64,000 nucleotides of DNA from Sphingomonas liriopis. GTDB taxonomy: Bacteria; Pseudomonadota; Alphaproteobacteria; Sphingomonadales; Sphingomonadaceae. The position numbers were made by a program, and so were the translations under genes. The notes beneath the pieces are model-generated. The model was not told where the DNA came from and did no database searches. It was given only the letters and a program-made list of their open reading frames with translations. The stretch covers positions 186,001-250,000 of the forward strand of contig NZ_JAMLDY010000001.1 of NCBI RefSeq assembly GCF_024211255.1. Reading direction: 5' to 3'. Shown one piece after another: positions 1 to 10,365 of the stretch (position 1 is the stretch's first letter; every line of letters starts with the position of its first letter).

Positions 1-330
1 GTCGAGGGCGCGCTGTTCCTGTCCGACAAGGGCGACCTGCTCGCGCGGGCGGAGGCGTGGTACGACCAGCGCATCACCCAGCGCCTGATCCTGCAACCGC
101 GGATCGAGCTCAATCTTGCCGCGCAGGACATGCCCGCGAGCCGCGTCGGCGCCGGCCTGTCGACCGCCGAACTCGGCCTGCGCCTGCGCTACGAGATCAA
201 ACGCGAACTCGCGCCCTATGTCGGCGTGTCATGGGACGGCCGCTACGGCGCGACCGCGCGTTACGCCCGCAGCGACGGACAGGACCACGGCGGCGTCGCG
301 CTCGCGCTCGGCTTGCGGACCTGGTTCTGA
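1..330 (+). CDS. copB: Copper resistance protein B, C-terminal part (5' end outside window)
   Basis: The frame is open from base 1 and gives 109 residues ending in LRTWF and a TGA at 328-330. They match the C-terminal barrel of CopB-type outer-membrane copper-resistance proteins: alternating polar/hydrophobic strands, the segment AEWYDQRITQRLILQPRIE-like near the start, and a terminal aromatic residue as in outer-membrane barrels. The signal peptide and the Met/His-rich copper-binding N-terminal region would lie upstream of the window. CopB usually follows the multicopper oxidase CopA, which cannot be checked here. Family recognition is from sequence pattern only. Confidence 0.85.
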   Translation, partial: VEGALFLSDKGDLLARAEAWYDQRITQRLILQPRIELNLAAQDMPASRVGAGLSTAELGLRLRYEIKRELAPYVGVSWDGRYGATARYARSDGQDHGGVALALGLRTWF

Positions 331-363
331 TCCCTCGCGCCGCCGGCCAAGCGCCGCGCCGGC

Positions 364-513
364 TTATTGCTCCAGCGGGTCCTTGACGAACCCCTCGAGA
401 TCCTCCGCCTCCAGATCCTCCTGCGCCTTCCCGTTATCGTTCGCACCCTCGCCATCCGGCGTTCCGGCGGCGTCGTCCGTGGGCTCGCGCGCGTCCTGCT
501 GATCGTCGGTCAT
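364..513 (-). CDS. Small acidic hypothetical protein (49 aa)
   Basis: ATG at 513-511, TAA at 366-364. The upstream sequence on the minus strand carries GGAAGGA about six bases before the ATG, a good ribosome binding site, which is the main reason to accept so short a gene. Seventeen of 49 residues are Asp or Glu; there is no signal peptide, membrane segment or cysteine, and the chain is probably largely disordered (ends FVKDPLEQ). It converges with copB, 33 bases away. Function is unknown; it could be a small stress-type or chaperone-like acidic protein, but nothing in the sequence shows that. Confidence 0.65.
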   Translation of the reverse strand: MTDDQQDAREPTDDAAGTPDGEGANDNGKAQEDLEAEDLEGFVKDPLEQ

Positions 514-652
514 GTGGTGTCCTTCCGTTGTTCCGGCTCAACCCCTATCCACGCAGATCGGGCCCGACGTTCATTCGGCCAAAAGTCGTATGATATATCT
601 GACGCGATGCCGCCGTTGATCGGGAGGGGAGTCTGAACCGACCCGATCGTCC

Positions 653-1360
653 TCACCCCGCCGCGTCGCGCTCCCCGACCCGCGCGGCGCAGGTGGCGAG
701 GAAGCCCGCCGCCATGAAGCGCGCCATGCGTTCCTTGATCGCGGCGAAATCCTCCGACCGGCACAGGCCGCCCGACAGTTTGTCGATGCGCCCCGTCCGC
801 CCCAGCGACAGCATCAGCCCGCCGGTGACGAAGTGATAGCCCCAGAACAGGTCCTCGTCGGGGCAGTCGGGCAGCGCCTGTTTGAGGATCCGGATCAGCC
901 GCAGCACGACCGCGTCGAAATGTGTGTCCATCAGTTCGGCGCCCCATTCGGCGGTGTTGCTCATCTGTGCGCCGAGCATGCCGAAGTTGCGCCAGCCGAT
1001 GTCGCCGTTGCCATAGAGGTCGAGGTCGGCATCGAGATAGGCGTGCAGCGCGCCCTCGACCGTCGGCTTGCCCGCCGCCTCACGCTCATAGGCGTCGAGC
1101 GTCGCCAACCGCCGCTCGATCGTCACCGGCGCGCGACGCGCGATGACCGCGTCGAACAGCTCCTTCTTGTCCTTGAAATAATAATGCAGCAGCGACTGGT
1201 GGACGCCGACCGCCTGCGCGACCTCCTTCAGCGTCACACCGTACAGGCCGTGGCGGGCGAACAGCGCCTCGGCAGCATCGAAGATCTGCTCCATCGTCGC
1301 CGCGCGCTGGTCGGCCTTTTTCGTGGGGCGGCGGCTGGGGCGGATCGGCGCGTCGGTCAT
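653..1360 (-). CDS. TetR/AcrR family transcriptional regulator
   Basis: A 235-residue protein with an N-terminal TetR helix-turn-helix (roughly residues 22-70: DAAEALFARHG, VTLKEVAQAVGVHQSLLHYYF, KDKKELFDAV) and an all-helical ligand domain after it. The frame is open to an earlier ATG at 1387 that overlaps the stop of the acyl-CoA ligase gene; the ATG at 1360 (MTDAPIRP) is preferred because it gives the usual short leader before the HTH, but the start is uncertain. It lies directly downstream of, and co-directional with, the acyl-CoA ligase, so it probably belongs to that transcript and may respond to an acyl-CoA. Nearly all TetR proteins of this type are repressors; the operator is not identified. 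Confidence 0.9.
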   Translation of the reverse strand: MTDAPIRPSRRPTKKADQRAATMEQIFDAAEALFARHGLYGVTLKEVAQAVGVHQSLLHYYFKDKKELFDAVIARRAPVTIERRLATLDAYEREAAGKPTVEGALHAYLDADLDLYGNGDIGWRNFGMLGAQMSNTAEWGAELMDTHFDAVVLRLIRILKQALPDCPDEDLFWGYHFVTGGLMLSLGRTGRIDKLSGGLCRSEDFAAIKERMARFMAAGFLATCAARVGERDAAG

Positions 1361-1379
1361 GATGCCGCCATCCATGGCC

Positions 1380-2966
1380 CTAGCCATGCTCCGCCCGCAA
1401 GCGCATCTTGTCGATCTTGCCGGTCAGTGCCAGCGGCATCGCCGGCACGCGCACGATCGCGTCGGGCAGCCACCAGCTGGCGATCCGGCCGCGCAACGCG
1501 TCGAGCAATGTCTCGTCGGTGAGGCCGGCGCCCTGCCGCTCCTCGACGACGAGCACCGGGCGTTCGCCCCAGCGCGGGTGCGCGCGGCCGACGACCGCGA
1601 CCAGCGCCACCTCGGGCAAGGCACCCACGATCGCCTCGATCTCGCCGGGGTTGATCCATTCGCCGCCCGATTTGATGAGGTCCTTGGCGCGGCCGGTGAT
1701 GCTGAGGTTGCCGTCGGCATCGATCCGCGCGAGGTCGCCGGTGTCGAACCAGCCCTCGGCATCGGTTGCCGCCGCGTCCTGCCCGAAATAGCGTTCGACC
1801 GCGCTCGCGCCGCGGACCCACAGCCGCCCCTCGGCCCCGCGCTGGTCGGGCAGCGGCACGCCCGCCTCGTCGGTCAGGCGCAGGTCGACGCCCATAGGCG
1901 GCGTGCCCGATTTCGACGACTGGCGATCGGTAGCGTTGGCGGGGGTGACGGTGCCGACCGGCGACAATTCGGTCATGCCCCAACTGGTCTGGACGGTGAC
2001 GCCGAGCCGTTGTTCGAAGCGGTCCATCAGCGCCTGCGGCACCGACGATCCGCCGAGCAGGATACGTTGCAGCGACGGCACCGCGCCGCCGGTCTTCTCG
2101 AGATGATCGACGAGGCCCAGCCACACCGTCGCGACGCCGGCGGCAACGGTGACGCCCTCGTCGTTGATGAGCCGCGCGAGGCTGGCGCCGTCCTGGTTGC
2201 GGCCGGGCAGCACCAGCTTGGCGCCCGCCGCCGGCCCGGCGAAGGCGAAGCCCCAGCCGTTGGCGTGGAACATCGGCACCGCGACCAGCACCGCATCGCG
2301 CGCGGTGATGCCGATGACGTCGGCGGGCAGCAGGTGCATCGTGTGCAGGTAGTTCGAGCGGTGCGTGTAGGTGACGCCCTTCGGCGCGCCGGTCGTGCCC
2401 GAGGTGAAGCACAGGCCCGCGGGCGCATTCTCGTCGAACCCGCCCCACGCCATGGGGGTGCCATGCTCGGCGAGCAACTCCTCCAGCCGCCACACGCGCA
2501 CCCGGTCGGACACCGGCGCCGGCATCGCCGCACCGGGTTCGTCGAACAGGATGACGTGCTCGATGCTCGGGCAACGGGCGAGGAGGTCCTCGACCAGCGG
2601 CCCGAGACCGGGACTGACCGCGAGCACGCGATTGCCGGCCTGATGGATCATCGCCGCGAGATGCGCCGGCGCGAGGCGCGGGTTGAGCGTGTGGCAGACG
2701 ATCCCCGTCCCCATCGCGCCATACCAGCATTCCATATGCGCCTGGCTGTTCCACGCCAGCGTCGCGAGATTGTCGCCTGCCTTCAGGCCGAGCGTGGCGA
2801 ACGCACCCGACAGGCGGTTGGCGCGCTCGCGCAAGGCGGCATAGCCGATCCGTTCGCTGCCGCCGTCGCCACCGGTCACGACCTCGGTCGCGCCATGCCA
2901 TTTGGCCGCATGGTCGATGAACTTGTCGAGCGTCAGCGCATAGGGCTGCATCGATCCGGGATTCAT
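1380..2966 (-). CDS. Fatty-acid / carboxylic-acid CoA ligase (AMP-forming)
   Basis: A 528-residue ANL-superfamily acyl-CoA synthetase, activating a carboxylic acid to acyl-AMP and then acyl-CoA in the cytoplasm. Visible motifs: the phosphate-binding loop FTSGTTGAPKGVTYTH (about residues 185-200), SWGMTELSPVG (A5-type motif), GWFDTGDLARID, and the C-terminal lysine motif LTGKIDKMRLR. Length is normal for the medium/long-chain FadD-like group. The substrate cannot be told from sequence. It starts with an ATG at 2966 and its stop overlaps the first possible start of the TetR gene; a TonB receptor lies upstream on the same strand, separated by a hairpin. Confidence 0.93.
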   Translation of the reverse strand: MNPGSMQPYALTLDKFIDHAAKWHGATEVVTGGDGGSERIGYAALRERANRLSGAFATLGLKAGDNLATLAWNSQAHMECWYGAMGTGIVCHTLNPRLAPAHLAAMIHQAGNRVLAVSPGLGPLVEDLLARCPSIEHVILFDEPGAAMPAPVSDRVRVWRLEELLAEHGTPMAWGGFDENAPAGLCFTSGTTGAPKGVTYTHRSNYLHTMHLLPADVIGITARDAVLVAVPMFHANGWGFAFAGPAAGAKLVLPGRNQDGASLARLINDEGVTVAAGVATVWLGLVDHLEKTGGAVPSLQRILLGGSSVPQALMDRFEQRLGVTVQTSWGMTELSPVGTVTPANATDRQSSKSGTPPMGVDLRLTDEAGVPLPDQRGAEGRLWVRGASAVERYFGQDAAATDAEGWFDTGDLARIDADGNLSITGRAKDLIKSGGEWINPGEIEAIVGALPEVALVAVVGRAHPRWGERPVLVVEERQGAGLTDETLLDALRGRIASWWLPDAIVRVPAMPLALTGKIDKMRLRAEHG

Positions 2967-3008
2967 GACGGGTCTTTCGAGGATGAGCCGGGGGCCGCGC
3001 GGCCGGAC

Positions 3009-3034
3009 GGGCGCGACCGGTGAAGGTCGCGCCC
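3009..3034 (-). terminator. Stem-loop after the TonB receptor gene
   Basis: GGGCGCGACC (3009-3018) and GGTCGCGCCC (3025-3034) form a perfect 10-bp stem with a 6-base loop, nine bases past the receptor stop codon. There is no U-tract after it on the minus strand, so it is either a Rho-assisted end or an attenuating structure between the receptor and the acyl-CoA ligase. Confidence 0.5.
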
Positions 3035-3042
3035 CTGGCGCA

Positions 3043-5316
<2,274 letters not shown>

Positions 5317-5569
5317 CCCTCATCCTCTTCCTGAACGTCGCGCTCTTTGGCGCGTCGGCATGCTGATTGGCATCGAACCCGGACCTCTGTCAACTTTCAT
5401 TAAATCGCTAGTGAGGATTTCTTTTCGTGTTATTGTCTGATCCTGCAGCCGGGGCGAACCCGGCGCGGACGAGAGGATGCAGGCCGATACCGTGCGTCGG
5501 ATCGCGTTTGGCCCGTGACAGGCCGGCGCCGACGCGATGGTCCGGCCACGGATGACGAAAGGGATGGCC

Positions 5570-7105
5570 ATGCCGAACACCAAGCGATGGATGACACGAT
5601 TCGCCGGCCTTGCCGCGGCGCTGCTCGCCACCACGGCGCAGGCGCAGGCGCAGCAGACGCGGGTGACGATCGACACCGGCGCGCTGCAGGGCGCGCGCGC
5701 CGGCGACACATTGGTGTTCAAGGGCATCCCTTATGCCGCGCCACCGGTCGGTCCGATGCGCTGGCGGCCCCCCGCCCGGCCCGCCGCCTGGACCGGCACG
5801 CGCGATGCGACACGCTACGGCACCGCCTGTCCGCAGGGCCCCGAGCACAAGGAGCCGTGGGCGCAGGTCGGCACGATGAGCGAGGATTGCCTGTTCCTCA
5901 ACGTCTGGCGCCCCGCGCGCGCCGGACGCTATCCGGTGATGGTGTTCATCCACGGCGGCGGCTTCACTTATGGCGCCGCGGGCGTGCCGCTGTACGACGG
6001 CTCGAGCCTGGCGGCGCGCGGCGCGGTGATCGTCACGATCAACTATCGGCTCGGGCGACTGGGCTTCTTCGCGCATCCGGCGCTGACCCGGGAAAGCCCC
6101 GACGGGCGGCTCGGCAATTATGCGATCATGGATCAGGTCGCGGCGCTCGAATGGGTGCGGCGCAACGCCGCGGCGTTCGGCGGCGATGCGGGCAACGTCA
6201 CCGTGTTCGGCGAATCGGCGGGCGCGGGCAGCGTCCAGATCCTGATGGATTCGCCGGTCGCCAAGGGCCTGTTCCACAAGGCGATCTCCGGATCGGGATC
6301 GGGCAGCAGCGCGCTGTTCCCGATCCGCGGCGGCGCGCTGAACGCAGAGGCGGTCGGCCAGCTGTGGGCAGCGAGCCTCGGCCTCAAGGACGCGACCGCC
6401 GAGCAACTCCGCGCAGTACCGCTCGCCGACGTGGTGAAGAACGGCCGCGCCTTTCCGTTCATCGACGGCAAGGTCGTCGTGCACAGCCCGGGCGAACCCT
6501 TCTACGCCCGCACGCAGATGCCGGTGCCGCTCATCATCGGCGGCAATTCGAACGAATCGAGCCTGGGCGGAATGACCGAAGCGGCGGCGAAGGCGTTGTT
6601 CGGCGCCGATTTCCAGCCGCTGCTCGACGGCTATGTCGCGATGACCGGCAAGCCCGCGCCCGCCGCGGCGGTCGATCTCGCCGAGGACGGCGGTTTCGTC
6701 CTCCCGTCGTTCGCGCTCGCCGACCAGCATGCGGCGGCGGGGCACAAGGCGTTCGTCTATTATTTCGATCAGGTGCCGGTCGATCAGCGCGCCACCGCCG
6801 CCGGGACCGACCATGGCGGCGAGATCGAATATGTCTTCGGTACCAGACCGGCCGAGCATCGCTGGGACGCACGCGACATCGCGGTGTCGAAGCTGATGGG
6901 CGATTACTGGGTACGCTTCGCGAAGACCGGTGATCCCAATGGCGGCGGCGCGCCGCGTTGGCCGCAGGTGACGACGGTGCCGACCAGCTATCTCGCGGTC
7001 GGTGCGACGACCACGGTCAAGCGGCTCGAGCCGGTCCAAGAGCGCGCCAAGGCGGCGGCGATGGCGGACGCGCGCCGGAAATGGGCGGGGACGCCGCGGC
7101 CATGA
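5570..7105 (+). CDS. Type B carboxylesterase (secreted)
   Basis: Carboxylesterase family (PF00135), alpha/beta hydrolase acting on carboxylic esters, probably in the periplasm. The nucleophile elbow is VFGESAGAG with Ser at about residue 216; HGGGF forms the oxyanion hole; EDCLFLNVWRP and WVRRNAAAFGGD are family signatures. A signal peptide follows the start (RFAGLAAALLATTAQAQAQ). Four ATGs lie in frame (5537, 5552, 5564, 5570); 5570 is chosen because GAAAGGG ends six bases before it. About 510 residues is the usual length. The TGA overlaps the ATG of the GH1 gene (ATGA), so the two are translationally coupled. Confidence 0.92.
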   Translation: MPNTKRWMTRFAGLAAALLATTAQAQAQQTRVTIDTGALQGARAGDTLVFKGIPYAAPPVGPMRWRPPARPAAWTGTRDATRYGTACPQGPEHKEPWAQVGTMSEDCLFLNVWRPARAGRYPVMVFIHGGGFTYGAAGVPLYDGSSLAARGAVIVTINYRLGRLGFFAHPALTRESPDGRLGNYAIMDQVAALEWVRRNAAAFGGDAGNVTVFGESAGAGSVQILMDSPVAKGLFHKAISGSGSGSSALFPIRGGALNAEAVGQLWAASLGLKDATAEQLRAVPLADVVKNGRAFPFIDGKVVVHSPGEPFYARTQMPVPLIIGGNSNESSLGGMTEAAAKALFGADFQPLLDGYVAMTGKPAPAAAVDLAEDGGFVLPSFALADQHAAAGHKAFVYYFDQVPVDQRATAAGTDHGGEIEYVFGTRPAEHRWDARDIAVSKLMGDYWVRFAKTGDPNGGGAPRWPQVTTVPTSYLAVGATTTVKRLEPVQERAKAAAMADARRKWAGTPRP

Positions 7106-8406
7106 CCGTCGCCCCGACCCGGCGTCAGCTGATCGCGGGTGCCGCGGGGACGCTGGCGGCCGCGCGTACGCCGGCCGCCGCTTGGCGCCGGCCCAACGGG
7201 TTCCTGTGGGGCACGGCGATCTCCGCGCACCAGAGCGAGGGCGGCAACACCAATTCGGACAGCTGGCTGCTCGAAACGAACACGCCGACCGCGTTCCGCG
7301 ACCCCTCGGGCGACGCCTGCGACAGCTATCACCGCTATACCGAGGACCTCGACATCGCCGCGAGCCTAGGCCTCAACTGCTATCGCTTCGGGATCGAATG
7401 GGCGCGGATCGAGCCCGCGCCGGGCATGTTCTCGGTCGCGGCGCTCGACCATTATGTCCGCGTGCTCGAGGCGTGCCATGCGCGCGGGCTGCTGCCGATC
7501 GTCACCTTCAATCATTTCACCGTGCCCTTGTGGTTCGCGATGCGCGGCGGGTTCGAGGTCGCGGACGGCGCCGATCTGTTCGCGCGCTTCTGCGCGAAGG
7601 CGACCGAGCGGCTGGGGCCACTGATCGGCATGGCCTCGACCTTCAACGAGGCGAACATCGTGCTGCTGCGCAAGGTGCTGCCGCGCTTCGCCAGCGACGC
7701 CGCCGCGGCGAACGCGCGGGCGATGATCGCCGCGGCGGCGCGGCGTACCGATTCGCCGCGTTTCTCGTCGATGCTGTTCGGCGATCCCGACCGGATCAGC
7801 GACGTGATGCTCGACGCGCATGCCAAGGGACAAGCGGCGATCAAGGCCGGGCCGGGCGACTTCCCCGTCGGCGTAACGCTGTCGATGCAGGAAATCCAGG
7901 GCGTCGGCCCCGACAATCAGGCGGCGCAGGCGGAACGGACGATCTACGGCGGCTGGATCGAGGCGGCACGGCGCGCCGATTTCGTCGGCGTCCAGACCTA
8001 TTCGCGACTGCGCATCGACGCACACGGAATGATGAAGCCGGAAGCGGGCGTCCCCCTCACCGACATGGGTTACGAAAACTATCCGCACGCGATCGGCGCG
8101 ACGATCCGTTATGCCGCGAAGCATATCGGCCGCCCGATCTATCTGACCGAGACCGGCATCGGCACGAGCGACGATTCGATCCGCGCGCGCTTCATCGACG
8201 CCACCGTCACCGAGGTCGCGCGGTGCATCGCCGAGGGGATCGACGTGACGGGCTACCTCTACTGGTCGCTGCTCGACAATTTCGAATGGACGTCGGGCTA
8301 TGCCAAACAGTTCGGGCTGGTCGCGGTCGACCGCACCACGTTGAAGCGCACGATCAAGCCCAGCGCGCAGGTGCTCGCCGCGCATGCCCGGGCCGGTCGG
8401 CCGTGA
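7102..8406 (+). CDS. Glycoside hydrolase family 1 (beta-glucosidase-like), probably exported
   Basis: GH1 retaining beta-glycosidase, 434 residues. The acid/base Glu is in TFNEAN (about residue 183), the nucleophile Glu in LTETGIG (about residue 350), with NHFTVPLWF and SLLDNFEW also matching the fold. The usual motifs are TFNEP and TENG, so both catalytic segments carry small substitutions next to intact glutamates. The N-terminus TRRQLIAGAAGTLAAARTPAAA looks like a twin-arginine or Sec export signal, whereas most bacterial GH1 enzymes are cytoplasmic. The ATG overlaps the esterase stop and the TGA overlaps the GTG start of the next gene. Substrate unknown; a glycoside released from or esterified with the esterase substrate is plausible. 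Confidence 0.9.
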   Translation: MTVAPTRRQLIAGAAGTLAAARTPAAAWRRPNGFLWGTAISAHQSEGGNTNSDSWLLETNTPTAFRDPSGDACDSYHRYTEDLDIAASLGLNCYRFGIEWARIEPAPGMFSVAALDHYVRVLEACHARGLLPIVTFNHFTVPLWFAMRGGFEVADGADLFARFCAKATERLGPLIGMASTFNEANIVLLRKVLPRFASDAAAANARAMIAAAARRTDSPRFSSMLFGDPDRISDVMLDAHAKGQAAIKAGPGDFPVGVTLSMQEIQGVGPDNQAAQAERTIYGGWIEAARRADFVGVQTYSRLRIDAHGMMKPEAGVPLTDMGYENYPHAIGATIRYAAKHIGRPIYLTETGIGTSDDSIRARFIDATVTEVARCIAEGIDVTGYLYWSLLDNFEWTSGYAKQFGLVAVDRTTLKRTIKPSAQVLAAHARAGRP

Positions 8407-9572
8407 CCGGCCCGTGTCCCAGGCGCTGCTGGCTGCGCCGCGGACTGATCGGTCTCGGCGTGGTCGTCGTACTGTCGCTCGCCGCCTTCACGGCGATCGG
8501 CGGCTGGGGCCTCGTCGCCAGCCTGCGCGGCCCCAAGGCGCCGTTCGACGCCCGCGCGCTGCCGCCGGCGCCCGATTATGCCAGAGCACGCGCCTGGCTG
8601 GCGCTGCCCGGCCGGAACGGGTTTGAGCGCTCCACCCCGCCAGGGATGGCGGCAGTCGACGAGGCGCGCGCGCCGGCGGACGTGTTCTTCGTCCACCCCA
8701 CTACCTTCCAGGGCAGCCCGGTCTGGGTCGCGCCGTTCGACGCCGGCGACGCCGCCGCGCCGCTCAATCCGCCGGTGCTGCTCGATCAGGTGAGCGTCTT
8801 CAACGGCTGCTGCCGGCTGTATGCGCCACGCTACCGTCAGGCGACGCTCGCCGCGCTCAAGGAACCGCGGGCGATGGATGTCGCCTATGGGGACGTCGCC
8901 GCGGCGTTCCGTTACTATCTGGCGCACCTTAACCATGGCCGGCCGTTCATCGTTGCCTCGCACAGCCAGGGCACCGCGCACGCGATCCGGCTGCTGCAGG
9001 AGGAGATCCTTGGCCGCCCGGTGCAGCACCGGCTGGTCGCGGCCTATCTGATCGGCGGCTACGTGCCCGACACGTTCGGCGAGATCGGCCTGCCGATCTG
9101 CGCCACCGCGCGCGCGACCGGATGCGTCGTGTCGTACAACACCAGCCAAGCGGGGCGCACCGGCGCGCGGATGATTACCGAAAACCGCACCTATTGGTGG
9201 CGCGGCGCACGCACGACGCAGGGACGGTCCAACGCATTGTGCGTCAATCCGCTCGACTGGAGCCAGCGCAACGCCGCCCCGGCGCGCGCCAATCGCGGCA
9301 GCCTGCCCTTCCCCCACGCCCCGTTCGGCAGCGCCGCCGGGCCGTTGCCCGCGCTGGTGCCGCAGCTGACCGGCGCGGTCTGCCGCAACGGGCTGCTCGA
9401 GGTCGATATCCCATGGTCCGCGCCGTCGGGGTTCACGGACAAGGTCAGCCTGATCTTCGGCAGCTATCACCTCAACGATTACGGCATCTTCTACGCCGCG
9501 CTGCGTCGCAACGCGATCGATCGCACGACAGCGTGGCGCAGCGCCGGCGCGCGACACGGCGACCTGCGATGA
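8403..9572 (+). CDS. DUF3089-type alpha/beta hydrolase, membrane-anchored or secreted
   Basis: A 389-residue protein starting at a GTG that overlaps the GH1 stop (GTGA). Residues about 11-38 form one hydrophobic segment (GLIGLGVVVVLSLAAFTAIG) that anchors or exports it. Downstream, FFVHPTTF, the nucleophile elbow ASHSQGT (Ser about residue 188), AYLIGGYVPD and CVVSYNTSQA match the DUF3089 group of alpha/beta hydrolases. The family is placed among esterases/lipases by fold; reaction and substrate are not known. Four overlapping genes here probably act together on one extracellular substrate. Confidence 0.82.
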   Translation: MTGPCPRRCWLRRGLIGLGVVVVLSLAAFTAIGGWGLVASLRGPKAPFDARALPPAPDYARARAWLALPGRNGFERSTPPGMAAVDEARAPADVFFVHPTTFQGSPVWVAPFDAGDAAAPLNPPVLLDQVSVFNGCCRLYAPRYRQATLAALKEPRAMDVAYGDVAAAFRYYLAHLNHGRPFIVASHSQGTAHAIRLLQEEILGRPVQHRLVAAYLIGGYVPDTFGEIGLPICATARATGCVVSYNTSQAGRTGARMITENRTYWWRGARTTQGRSNALCVNPLDWSQRNAAPARANRGSLPFPHAPFGSAAGPLPALVPQLTGAVCRNGLLEVDIPWSAPSGFTDKVSLIFGSYHLNDYGIFYAALRRNAIDRTTAWRSAGARHGDLR

Positions 9573-9625
9573 TCGCACGGACGCCACGTTTGCCATCGAC
9601 CCCGAGGGATGCCTATCCTCCCCGC

Positions 9626-10309
9626 ATGTTTCGCCTGCTCGCCGCCGCCGTGTCCGTCCTGCTTCCGGCGCATGCCGGCGCGGACGAGTTGCAGAACCGC
9701 CTCGTCGCCGGTGCCCGCGCCACCGATACGTCGGGGCATGCGTTTCGCCAGACGATCACCGCGACGGGGATCGGAGTCGGCAACAAGAGCTATGTCACCG
9801 CCTACGACCCGCGCCGCGCGGCGGCCGATCGCTGGCAGCTGGTCAGCATCGACGGCCGCACGCCGACGGCCAGGGAGCTGGAAAAGTCGCGCAAGGCGAA
9901 GCGGGATGCGGTGCCCGCCTATGCCGAACTCGCCAAATGGCTCGCCGCCCCCGCGACCCGCGCCGACGGGGCGAACGGCACCGTGACCTATCATTACGCG
10001 TCGCTGCCCGCGGGCACGGTGAAGCTCGGCTCGCACGATGCGTCGGCCGACACCGCGGCGGATGTCGTCGTCAACACGCGTGGCGGCGCGCCGTATGTCG
10101 AACGCGTCCGCTTCACCTCGACCAGGGGCTTTCGCATGATGCTCGTCGCCTCGGTCAAGAGCATGGCCTTCGTCAGCCGCTATCGCCGCCTGCCCGACGG
10201 ACAGATGGCGCCCGCCGACATGGCCAGCGCGATAACGGGATCGATGATGGGCAAATCGGGCGAGCTGCGCTCGACCGTCACCTTCAGCGACTGGCAAAAG
10301 GTGCGCTGA
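9626..10309 (+). CDS. Secreted hypothetical protein
   Basis: A 227-residue protein starting MFRLLAAAVSVLLPAHAGA, a clean signal peptide. An in-frame ATG at 9569 overlaps the stop of the DUF3089 gene (ATGA) and would add 19 residues in front of the signal; the inner start is preferred for that reason only. The mature part contains KSYVTAYDPRRAAADRW and LVSIDGRTPTARELEK, as in small periplasmic or outer-membrane-associated proteins of sphingomonads that follow catabolic genes. There is no catalytic motif I recognise. Position at the end of the hydrolase run suggests co-expression. Confidence 0.75.
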   Translation: MFRLLAAAVSVLLPAHAGADELQNRLVAGARATDTSGHAFRQTITATGIGVGNKSYVTAYDPRRAAADRWQLVSIDGRTPTARELEKSRKAKRDAVPAYAELAKWLAAPATRADGANGTVTYHYASLPAGTVKLGSHDASADTAADVVVNTRGGAPYVERVRFTSTRGFRMMLVASVKSMAFVSRYRRLPDGQMAPADMASAITGSMMGKSGELRSTVTFSDWQKVR

Positions 10310-10365
10310 CCGGGACGCGCCTCCGCGCGAAACATTCTTCTTTCTTTGATACGCTACCATCCGGC

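Noticed and set aside
5387..5394. TTGACA on the minus strand upstream of the TonB receptor
   Set aside because: A consensus -35, but no acceptable -10 at 16-18 bases, so a promoter was not called.
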